From the NCBI GenBank assembly GCA_019310865.1, contig JAFDDL010000284.1:1-5477 (forward strand): DNA of 5,477 nucleotides. Reading direction: 5' to 3'. Source of the stretch: Deltaproteobacteria bacterium. GTDB lineage: Bacteria > Desulfobacterota > Desulfobacteria > Desulfobacterales > JAFDDL01. The notes under the pieces were generated by a model. The model searched no databases, was not told the origin of the DNA, and saw only the letters and a list, made by a program, of their open reading frames with translations. Position 1 is the stretch's first letter. Every line of letters begins with the position of its first letter. Below, piece by piece: positions 1-5,114 of the stretch. Both the position numbers and the translations under genes were made by a program.

Positions 1-939
1 GAACACAGAGACGGTGCGCTTCGTGAAGTCACCTTGCAGATGCTGAAAAAGGCCGACGAACTGTGCGGGCCCCTGTCCGCCAGCCTGACGGCCGTGGTGT
101 TGGGTGCCGACACGGACGCCTTTGCCGCTCAGATTGGAAATACGGCCGATGAGATCATCACCGTGGCCGATGAAAAACTCAAAACCTATGATGTGGACCT
201 CTACGGTCAGATTATCGGGGCACTCATGGCGGCGCAAAAACCGGTTCTGACCCTTCTGGGCCATACCCCCTGGGGCATGGATCTGGCGCCTGTCTTGTCG
301 GTCCAGAGCGGGCATCCGCTGGGCACCGACGCCGTGGATATTCTCATTGAAGACGAAAAGCCCAAGATAGTTCGCCAGATTTACAACGGGAAGATGTTTT
401 CCAAGGTTGCCCTCAAGGCTGCCGATGGGTATCTTGTCACGGTACGACCCGGTGCGTTTCAGCCGGCCGAGGACGGAAGCCGGGAAGGTAATGTTGTTGC
501 CCAGGCCGCATCCGATCTGCCGGTCGCCCGAAAAGCCTTTATGGAATTTGTGGACACCGGCGCCGGCGAGATTGATATTGCCCAGGCGGAGATGCTGGTT
601 TCCATCGGAAGGGGTGTCGGGGATGAAGACAACATTGCACCGATCAAGGAATTGGCCGATCGCCTGGGTGCCAGCCTATCTTGCTCCCGTCCCATCGTGG
701 ACAAAAACTGGCTGCCCAAATACCACCAGGTGGGCACTTCCGGCAAGTCCGTGAAACCCAAGGTCTACCTGGCGCTGGGCATCAGCGGCGCCTTTCAGCA
801 TGTGGCCGGGATCGCCGGCGCTGGAACCGTCATTGCCGTGAACAAGGACGCCATGGCGCCGATCTTTCGGTTTGCCGATTACGGCGTGGTGGATGATCTG
901 TTCAAGGTGGCGAATGCGCTGAAGGAGAAGTTGCAATAG
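1..939 (+). CDS. etfA: Electron transfer flavoprotein subunit alpha (5' end outside window)
   Basis: EtfA pairs with EtfB to form a soluble FAD-containing heterodimer that takes electrons from acyl-CoA dehydrogenases and passes them to a membrane oxidoreductase. The frame is open from base 1 (EHRDGALREV...), which matches the usual EtfA N-terminus a few residues after the start, so about 7-10 residues are probably missing; a TTG at 34 is not the start. In the 312 visible residues the N-terminal alpha/beta domain comes first. The C-terminal FAD domain follows: SRP at about 229-231 (the Arg expected near the flavin), HQVGTSGKSVKP at 242-253, ALGISGAFQH at 258-267, and VNKDAMAPIFRFADYG at 280-295, the EtfA signature region. 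The protein ends normally with TAG. The partner etfB is expected just upstream. Adjacent downstream dehydrogenases suggest this ETF serves them directly. Family assignment is secure; the electron acceptor is unknown. Confidence 0.96.
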   Translation, partial: EHRDGALREVTLQMLKKADELCGPLSASLTAVVLGADTDAFAAQIGNTADEIITVADEKLKTYDVDLYGQIIGALMAAQKPVLTLLGHTPWGMDLAPVLSVQSGHPLGTDAVDILIEDEKPKIVRQIYNGKMFSKVALKAADGYLVTVRPGAFQPAEDGSREGNVVAQAASDLPVARKAFMEFVDTGAGEIDIAQAEMLVSIGRGVGDEDNIAPIKELADRLGASLSCSRPIVDKNWLPKYHQVGTSGKSVKPKVYLALGISGAFQHVAGIAGAGTVIAVNKDAMAPIFRFADYGVVDDLFKVANALKEKLQ

Positions 940-948
940 CGCGGTCTT

Positions 949-974
949 GCCGGTTTTATTTTTTTGAAACTGGC
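949..974 (+). other. Small hairpin in the etfA / dehydrogenase 1 spacer
   Basis: GCCGGTTT (949-956) pairs with AAACTGGC (967-974) through 8 bp including one G-U, around a 10-nt T-rich loop. It lies 10 nt after the etfA stop and 2 nt before the Shine-Dalgarno of the next gene. There is no T-run after the stem, so it is not a convincing intrinsic terminator. It could be an mRNA processing or translation-modulating element, or chance. Confidence 0.3.
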
Positions 975-976
975 TC

Positions 977-983
977 AAAGGAG
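977..983 (+). promoter_or_regulatory. Ribosome binding site that fixes the start of dehydrogenase 1
   Basis: AAAGGAG ends 7 nt before the ATG at 991. The same frame is open from a TTG at 964, but that codon lies before this Shine-Dalgarno and would add nine residues (MKLAQRRFF) that do not look like the family N-terminus. The ATG at 991 is therefore the start. Confidence 0.85.
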
Positions 984-990
984 ATTTTTT

Positions 991-2190
991 ATGGAGTTTC
1001 AGTATACACCGGAGCAGGAAGCATACAGACAACAATTTGTTTCCTGGCTGGATGAGAATTTGCCCGAAGATACAAACGTGGGCACGGATGTGGAAGGTTG
1101 CCAAAAGTATAAGGATTTTCAACGCCGGCTCTTTGATGCCGGGTACGCCGGGGTGCATTATCCCAAGGAATACGGCGGTCAGGGTCAGAGCCTGATTGAA
1201 GAAGTGATCGTCACGCAGGTCCTTGCCGAAAGATGCGTGCTTCTGAGATTCCCGGGCATCATTACACACGGGATGGCGATGCCGGTCATTTATAATTGCG
1301 GGACCGAGGAGCAGAAGAAGACCTTTATGCCGAAAATACTCGAAGGCACGCATATCTGGTGCCAGGGATTCAGCGAGCCGGATGCGGGGTCTGATGTGGT
1401 CAATGTCAACACCCGGGCGGTCAAAGAAGGTGACCATTACGTGGTAAACGGCCAGAAAGTCTGGACGACCGTTGCCCATGCGTCCGATTACTGCCTGCTT
1501 CTGGTCAACACGGACCCAAGCGGCCCGAAGCATAAAAGCCTGAGCTATCTACTGGTTGACATGCGCCTGCCCGGCGTCGAAGCCCGACCCATGCCCCAGA
1601 TCACGCGAGAACCGGAGTTTAACGAAGTGTTTTTCGATAATGTCAAGGTGCCTGCCGACATGCTGGTTGCAAAGGAAGGCCAGGGGTGGATGATCGCCAT
1701 CACGACCCTCATGTTCGAGCGAACCCTGGGGGATGTTACGACGGGAACGGCCTATTGCAGTAATTTCGAATCCATGTTGGAGATGGCCGGCCAGGCCATG
1801 CGCAGTGGAAAACCGGCGCTGGAAGACCCCATTTATCGGCAGCAGCTGGGGCAGGCATACATCGAGATCATGACCTTGAAATACCACGGGCTGCGGAACC
1901 TGAGTCGGCAGCTGGGCGGTGATATTCCAGGTCCCGAAGGCTCCGTGGGCAAGCTGCTCTGGAGTTTGCCGAATCAGAAACTCACGGAGGCGGCCATTGG
2001 TATGCTGGGCAGCGCCGGCCAGATTTTCGGCAGCACGCCCTGGAGTATTCAGGACGACCGTTGGCAGTACAGCTACCTGAGGTCTTTTGGCAACACCATT
2101 GAAGCCGGTACCACGGAAATCCAGCGCAATATTATCGGAGAGCGCGTATTGGGACTGCCCAAGGACATGTCCCGCACATCAAGGGTATAA
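991..2190 (+). CDS. Acyl-CoA dehydrogenase, probable catalytic subunit of a heteromeric enzyme
   Basis: A 399-residue FAD-dependent dehydrogenase that would form the trans-2,3 double bond of an acyl-CoA and hand electrons to ETF. The N-terminal helical domain starts MEFQYTPEQEAYR. The flavin/substrate motif WCQGFSEPDAGSD is at 123-135, followed by VVNGQKVWTT in the beta domain. The C-terminal helical domain ends NTIEAGTTEIQR (368-379) and ERVLGLPKD. The Glu of MCAD-type enzymes (EGTAQIQR) is replaced here by Ala, with a Glu one residue earlier. Glu243 in LMFERTLGD lines up by eye with the base of isovaleryl-CoA dehydrogenase and of mycobacterial FadE26, so it is the likely catalytic residue. 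The next gene, 13 nt downstream, encodes an unlike dehydrogenase that lacks this Glu, so a heteromer is probable. It follows etfA by 51 nt. The family is certain; the substrate is not known, with a branched or bulky acyl-CoA favoured by context. Confidence 0.93.
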   Translation: MEFQYTPEQEAYRQQFVSWLDENLPEDTNVGTDVEGCQKYKDFQRRLFDAGYAGVHYPKEYGGQGQSLIEEVIVTQVLAERCVLLRFPGIITHGMAMPVIYNCGTEEQKKTFMPKILEGTHIWCQGFSEPDAGSDVVNVNTRAVKEGDHYVVNGQKVWTTVAHASDYCLLLVNTDPSGPKHKSLSYLLVDMRLPGVEARPMPQITREPEFNEVFFDNVKVPADMLVAKEGQGWMIAITTLMFERTLGDVTTGTAYCSNFESMLEMAGQAMRSGKPALEDPIYRQQLGQAYIEIMTLKYHGLRNLSRQLGGDIPGPEGSVGKLLWSLPNQKLTEAAIGMLGSAGQIFGSTPWSIQDDRWQYSYLRSFGNTIEAGTTEIQRNIIGERVLGLPKDMSRTSRV

Positions 2191-2194
2191 GGAG
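2189..2194 (+). promoter_or_regulatory. Ribosome binding site that fixes the start of dehydrogenase 2
   Basis: AAGGAG overlaps the TAA stop (2188-2190) of dehydrogenase 1 and sits 9 nt before the ATG at 2204. The frame is open further upstream to an ATG at 2087, but that stretch lies inside the conserved C-terminus of dehydrogenase 1. The overlap of stop codon and Shine-Dalgarno suggests coupled translation of the pair, in keeping with two subunits of one enzyme. Confidence 0.85.
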
Positions 2195-2203
2195 AAATTA
2201 ATA

Positions 2204-3337
2204 ATGGATATCAAATTAGACGAAATACAGCTCGATATTACCAAGGAAGCCCGGCGCTTCCTGGAAAAAGAGATGCCCATGGAAACGGTTCGGGAATTGT
2301 TCGAAGATGACCGCGGATATACGGACAGCCTCTGGAAGAAAATGAGTGAAATGGACTGGATGAGAATCCGAATCCCTGAGGCATACGGCGGTGCGGAAAT
2401 GGAACAGCTCGATCTGTGCATCATCCTCGAGGAGATGGGCCGGGCCGTTGCGCCGGGACCGTTTTTCTCTTCCGTGCAGCTGGCGGCAGAAGCGATTCTG
2501 GCGGCCGGAAGCGAGGACCAGAAAAAGGCCTATCTTCCGAAAATTGCCGACGGAAAGATGATCGGAACCCTGGCGCTGAGCGAACCGGACAGCGGGGCCG
2601 ATACGGATTACATCCAGATGCCGGCCCGGGCAAATGGGGACGGCTTTGTCTTAAACGGCACCAAGTTGGCCGTTCCGGACGCCCATGTGGCTGATTTCCT
2701 GGTGGTTCCCGCTCGTACCGAGCCGGGCACTGACCCGAGCCAGGGCATTACACTGTTTCTCGTGGATAAAGATGCCGAGGGCCTGAACATCACCTTACTG
2801 CCCACCATGGACGGTACCCGTAAGCTTTGTGCCGTCGAATTCAAAGACGTGTCGGCATCGGGCGTGCTGGGCGAGGTCAACCAGGGTCGAAAACCTTTGG
2901 ACAAGGTGCTTCAGCGGGCCCAGGTCGGTCTGGCAGCCGAGTGTATCGGCGGCGCCCAACGGGCCATGGAATTGGCCACGGACTATGCCAAGATCCGGGT
3001 TCAGTTCGATCAGCCCATCGGCGCCTTCCAGGCCATCAAGCATGCCTGCGCCCAGATGTTTGTGGAAGTGGAAAGCGGCAGATCCCTTCTCTACTGGGCC
3101 GCATGGGCTCAGGACAACGCGGACGAAAAAGAAGCGGCCCTGGCCGCCTCGGCCGTCAAGTCTTACTGCGCGGAGGCCTATACCAAGGTCGCCTCCAGCG
3201 CGCTGCAGGTGCACGGCGGGATTGGTTTTACCTGGGAAAACGACATTCACTTTTTCCTGAAGCGGGCAAAGGGCAATGAACTGTCACTGGGCGATCCGGC
3301 CTTTCATCGCGAAAAGATCGTTCAGCTGCTGACCTAA
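2204..3337 (+). CDS. Acyl-CoA dehydrogenase-like protein, probable non-catalytic partner subunit
   Basis: A 377-residue acyl-CoA dehydrogenase homologue. Visible family features are RIPEAYGG at 55-63, LALSEPDSGAD at 123-133 (flavin/substrate loop, with Ala where most members have Ser/Thr), RVQFDQPIGAFQAIKH at 265-280 (FAD/dimer contact region), LQVHGGIGFTWE at 334-345, and a C-terminus LSLGDPAFHREK at 360-371. By eye, the position of the MCAD Glu376 is Leu and the position of the isovaleryl-CoA dehydrogenase/FadE26 Glu is Ala239, so neither known catalytic base is present. This matches the FadE27-like subunit of alpha2beta2 dehydrogenases, which contributes to flavin binding while its partner does catalysis. 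The start at 2204 is set by the Shine-Dalgarno overlapping the stop of the upstream subunit gene. Family membership is certain; the structural-subunit role is inferred. The alternative is an independent enzyme with an unrecognised base. Confidence 0.92.
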   Translation: MDIKLDEIQLDITKEARRFLEKEMPMETVRELFEDDRGYTDSLWKKMSEMDWMRIRIPEAYGGAEMEQLDLCIILEEMGRAVAPGPFFSSVQLAAEAILAAGSEDQKKAYLPKIADGKMIGTLALSEPDSGADTDYIQMPARANGDGFVLNGTKLAVPDAHVADFLVVPARTEPGTDPSQGITLFLVDKDAEGLNITLLPTMDGTRKLCAVEFKDVSASGVLGEVNQGRKPLDKVLQRAQVGLAAECIGGAQRAMELATDYAKIRVQFDQPIGAFQAIKHACAQMFVEVESGRSLLYWAAWAQDNADEKEAALAASAVKSYCAEAYTKVASSALQVHGGIGFTWENDIHFFLKRAKGNELSLGDPAFHREKIVQLLT

Positions 3338-3345
3338 ATTCAGTT

Positions 3346-3372
3346 TCCGGGAGTCGATTACCGACTCCCGGA
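3346..3372 (+). terminator. Perfect 11-bp hairpin after dehydrogenase 2
   Basis: TCCGGGAGTCG (3346-3356) and CGACTCCCGGA (3362-3372) form an uninterrupted 11-bp, GC-rich stem with a 5-nt loop (ATTAC), 8 nt after the stop codon. There is no T-run after it (the sequence continues TTCGCATCGG), so it does not fit a classic intrinsic terminator. It could give partial termination, protect the 3' end of the upstream message, or set different expression for the downstream small gene, whose Shine-Dalgarno begins 8 nt later. Confidence 0.6.
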
Positions 3373-3395
3373 TTCGCATCGGAGAAATCTGCCGG

Positions 3396-3731
3396 ATGCC
3401 GGACGTGATGGATCATATTCATCGGCCCCTCGATGAAGAGGTTCGATTTATCAGCGGGTATTACCTCTTGTCCGAAGAAATTCGCCTGCCTCATGGTGAA
3501 GAGGTGGTGCTGGCGCTTTTGGGACATGCGGTTCTCGATACCGCGTGCTGCGGGACCACTGGATGCGGATATGCGCTGGTGCCGGGTTTTGTTCAAAAAT
3601 GGAAATACAAAGAAAACAGTGAGGGCCTGGCGGTTTCGCAAGTGTTGCCCATCCGAGATGATGACCTGAAAAAGGAAATCGACAAAAAGATTCGAAAGGA
3701 CAATTTGCTCCACCAGGTCATTTTTCTATAA
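3396..3731 (+). CDS. Small protein of unknown function with a CCG-x3-CG motif
   Basis: 111 residues, soluble, with no signal peptide or membrane segment. I do not recognise a named family. An ATG at 3396 with GGAGA at 3381-3385 (10 nt away) is the best start; an in-frame ATG at 3408 is an alternative. The N-terminal half reads EEVRFISGYYLLSEEIRLP (14-32), then a hydrophobic strand-like stretch VVLALLGHAVLDTA (37-50), then CCGTTGCGYALVPGF (51-65) with Cys at 51, 52 and 57. The C-terminus is rich in Lys and acidic residues (DDDLKKEIDKKIRKD) and probably helical. Codon use is like that of its neighbours, and all overlapping frames are poorer, so it looks like a real gene. The clustered Cys with His44 nearby could bind a metal or act in thiol chemistry, but this is a guess. 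It lies between the dehydrogenase pair and the racemase-like gene on the same strand, which suggests shared expression. Confidence 0.72.
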   Translation: MPDVMDHIHRPLDEEVRFISGYYLLSEEIRLPHGEEVVLALLGHAVLDTACCGTTGCGYALVPGFVQKWKYKENSEGLAVSQVLPIRDDDLKKEIDKKIRKDNLLHQVIFL

Positions 3732-3807
3732 CCTGAAGATTGCATATTTCATTCGAAGGGTGAGCTGAAGGCTGCCATTTGCTGCGTTATTAAAGTCTTA
3801 TTACACC

Positions 3808-3823
3808 GGGGCTTCGCCTTTTT
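3808..3823 (+). terminator. Weak terminator-like hairpin with T-run
   Basis: GGGGC (3808-3812) pairs with GCCTT (3816-3820) around a 3-nt loop, using three GC pairs and two G-U pairs, and is followed by T residues to 3823. The stem is short, so strong termination is unlikely. Its place 16 nt before the Shine-Dalgarno of the racemase-like gene would fit a weak attenuator or the end of the preceding transcript. Confidence 0.25.
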
Positions 3824-3838
3824 CTAAACCCTTAAAAC

Positions 3839-3842
3839 GGAG
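3839..3842 (+). promoter_or_regulatory. Ribosome binding site that favours the start at 3852
   Basis: GGAG lies 3 nt before an ATG at 3846 and 9 nt before a second in-frame ATG at 3852. Normal spacing favours the second, and the resulting N-terminus MGPLKGLKIVEF is the usual one for racemase-type members of this family. Confidence 0.75.
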
Positions 3843-3851
3843 AAAATGATT

Positions 3852-4988
3852 ATGGGACCACTCAAAGGATTGAAAATTGTTGAATTCGGTGGAATCGGGC
3901 CGGGGCCGTTTTGTGCCCAGATGCTGGCTGACATGGGAGCGGAGATCATCCGGATCGAACGGAAAGGGGCGCCTGGCGCGGCGACGGCGGCCAAGTATAA
4001 CATCTGGCATCGGAGCCGGCGGTCCATTGACCTTGACCTCAAAAAACCGGAGGGCATTGCGGCAGCCCTTCAATTGGTCGAAACCGCCGATGCCCTCATC
4101 GAAGGATTCCGCCCGGGTGTTATGGAACGGTTGGGGCTTGGGCCCGATGTATGCCTCGAACGAAATCCGGGATTGATTTACGGCCGCATGACCGGATGGG
4201 GGCAGGAGGGGCCACTGAAGCAGGCAGCCGGCCATGACATCAATTACCTGGCCATTTCGGGGGGATTGCACGCCATCGGACGAGCCGGGCAGCCACCGGT
4301 GCCGCCTTTGAATATCATTGGGGATCTGGGCGGCGGCGGGTTGATGCTGGCATACGGCATCATGTGCGCGGTGTTTGAGCGGCAGAACTCCGGCAAGGGG
4401 CAGGTGGTGGATGCAGCCATGGTGGATGGATGTGCCATGTTGATGGGTGCTTTTTACGGGTGGTTGTCGGCCGGTACGTGGAAGGATGAACGGGGCGCCA
4501 ACCTGCTGGACACCGGCACGCATTTTTACGACACCTACGAGACAGCTGATGGTAAGTATATCTCCCTGGGATCCATCGAACCGCAATTCTACAAACTGCT
4601 GATGTCGCTGGCTGAAATAGATGATCCTGAATTCAAGGAACAGATGAACCCAAAACTTTGGCCGAAGCTGAAAGAAAAAATCGCTGCCGTGTTCAAGACC
4701 AAAACCCGTGATCAGTGGTGTGAAATTATGGAAGGGACCGATGTGTGTTTTGCCCCGGTTCTGTCTTTGAGTGAGGCTTCCAAGCATCCCCACAATGTGG
4801 AACGGAACACCTTTGTCGAGATCGAGGGTGTGGTACAGCCGGCCCCGGCGCCCCGTTTTTCGAGAACCAAGGCGGAGATCCAGGGACCGCCGCCGGTTCC
4901 GGGGGAGCACACTGAAGTGGCATTGCAGGACTGGGGATTCAGCCCCGAAGCGGTTGAAAACCTGAGAAAAGCGGGCGTCATCGATTGA
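3852..4988 (+). CDS. Alpha-methylacyl-CoA racemase-like protein (class III CoA-transferase superfamily)
   Basis: 378 residues. Alpha-methylacyl-CoA racemases interconvert (2R)- and (2S)-methylacyl-CoA; only the (2S) form is accepted by acyl-CoA dehydrogenases. The protein has the CaiB/BaiF fold signature: MGPLKGLKIVEFGGIGPGPF at the start, GAEIIRIER (29-37), EGFRPGVMERLG (84-95) and GKGQVVDAAMVDG (181-193). The residues that separate racemases from CoA-transferases are present by comparison with Mycobacterium tuberculosis MCR: His128 in AGHDINY, Asp158 in NIIGDLGGGG and Glu243 in GSIEPQFY, plus Arg87 in GFRPG. True transferases such as formyl-CoA transferase keep the Asp but not the His context. 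RNTFVEIEG and PAPRFSR in the C-terminal part are also racemase-like. It follows the small gene by 120 nt on the same strand. Automatic annotation may call it simply CoA transferase; racemase is the better reading. The natural substrate is not known. Confidence 0.9.
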   Translation: MGPLKGLKIVEFGGIGPGPFCAQMLADMGAEIIRIERKGAPGAATAAKYNIWHRSRRSIDLDLKKPEGIAAALQLVETADALIEGFRPGVMERLGLGPDVCLERNPGLIYGRMTGWGQEGPLKQAAGHDINYLAISGGLHAIGRAGQPPVPPLNIIGDLGGGGLMLAYGIMCAVFERQNSGKGQVVDAAMVDGCAMLMGAFYGWLSAGTWKDERGANLLDTGTHFYDTYETADGKYISLGSIEPQFYKLLMSLAEIDDPEFKEQMNPKLWPKLKEKIAAVFKTKTRDQWCEIMEGTDVCFAPVLSLSEASKHPHNVERNTFVEIEGVVQPAPAPRFSRTKAEIQGPPPVPGEHTEVALQDWGFSPEAVENLRKAGVID

Positions 4989-5003
4989 GGTCTTAAGGTC
5001 TAA

Positions 5004-5076
5004 GGGGTCAAATCTTGATTTGTGACGATATTAACCGCTTGATCACAAATCAAGCTGCCCCCAATCTATTGACCCC
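5004..5076. repeat. Two-tier inverted repeat in the intergenic spacer
   Basis: Outer arms GGGGTCAA (5004-5011) and TTGACCCC (5069-5076) enclose inner arms CTTGATTTGTGA (5014-5025) and TCACAAATCAAG (5043-5054), a perfect 12-bp stem with a 17-nt loop. The right inner arm can instead fold on its own: GCTTGAT (5037-5043) with ATCAAGC (5049-5055) around a 5-nt loop, so two folds compete. No gene lies inside. The design recalls REP-type palindromes or small non-autonomous elements mobilised by IS200-like (REP-associated) transposases, but no transposase is in the window. It could also work as a bidirectional terminator or an attenuator. Confidence 0.7.
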
Positions 5077-5096
5077 AGTCTCCCACCCGTTACAAA
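5069..5096 (+). promoter_or_regulatory. Candidate sigma-70 promoter for the PAS-domain gene
   Basis: TTGACC (5069-5074) and TACAAA (5091-5096) with a 16-nt spacer match five of six and four of six consensus bases. The -35 hexamer lies within the right outer arm of the inverted repeat. The implied transcript would have a leader of only about 10 nt before the ATG at 5115, which would fit the lack of a Shine-Dalgarno there. This is a weak, consensus-only call. Confidence 0.3.
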
Positions 5097-5114
5097 GCAT
5101 CGCATACGAAAGCC

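Larger units (their letters stand above)
3732..3851 (+). other. Non-coding leader between the small gene and the racemase-like gene
   Basis: 120 nt without a supportable gene. It is more AT-rich than the flanking genes. It contains a block (about 3756-3818) that looks like a dispersed intergenic repeat by style, but this cannot be checked from one copy. I see no clear -35/-10 promoter. A weak terminator-like element sits at 3808-3823 and the ribosome binding site of the next gene at 3839-3842. The length suggests that the racemase-like gene may have its own expression control rather than being tightly coupled to the genes before it. Confidence 0.5.

Noticed and set aside
964..990. TTG start extending dehydrogenase 1 by nine residues
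   Set aside because: The codon lies before the Shine-Dalgarno at 977-983, and the added residues do not fit the family N-terminus.
676..1533. Long reverse-strand open frame of 285 codons crossing the end of etfA and the start of dehydrogenase 1
   Set aside because: It spans two well-identified genes and the spacer between them. Its translation is rich in His, Arg and Leu without any recognisable domain, as expected for the complement of GC-rich coding sequence.
2087..2203. Upstream ATG extending dehydrogenase 2 by 39 residues
   Set aside because: The region encodes the conserved C-terminus of dehydrogenase 1 in another frame. A well-placed Shine-Dalgarno precedes the ATG at 2204.
2827..3279. 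Overlapping open frames of about 140-150 codons within dehydrogenase 2, on both strands
   Set aside because: They are composition shadows, rich in Arg, Gly, Ser or Pro, inside a gene with clear family motifs.
3228..3713. Reverse-strand open frame of 161 codons opposite the small protein gene
   Set aside because: It overlaps the end of dehydrogenase 2 and the intergenic hairpin, has no clear start context, and the + strand frame has a better ribosome binding site and codon use.
3769..3784. Possible sigma-54 (-24/-12) promoter around GGCTGCCATTTGC
   Set aside because: The GG and GC elements are 9 nt apart instead of the required 10, and the flanking bases match the consensus poorly.
3801..4910. 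Reverse-strand open frame of 369 codons opposite the racemase-like gene
   Set aside because: The + strand protein in the same place has family motifs and active-site residues throughout. The reverse frame has no recognisable motif and low-complexity Pro/Arg/His stretches.
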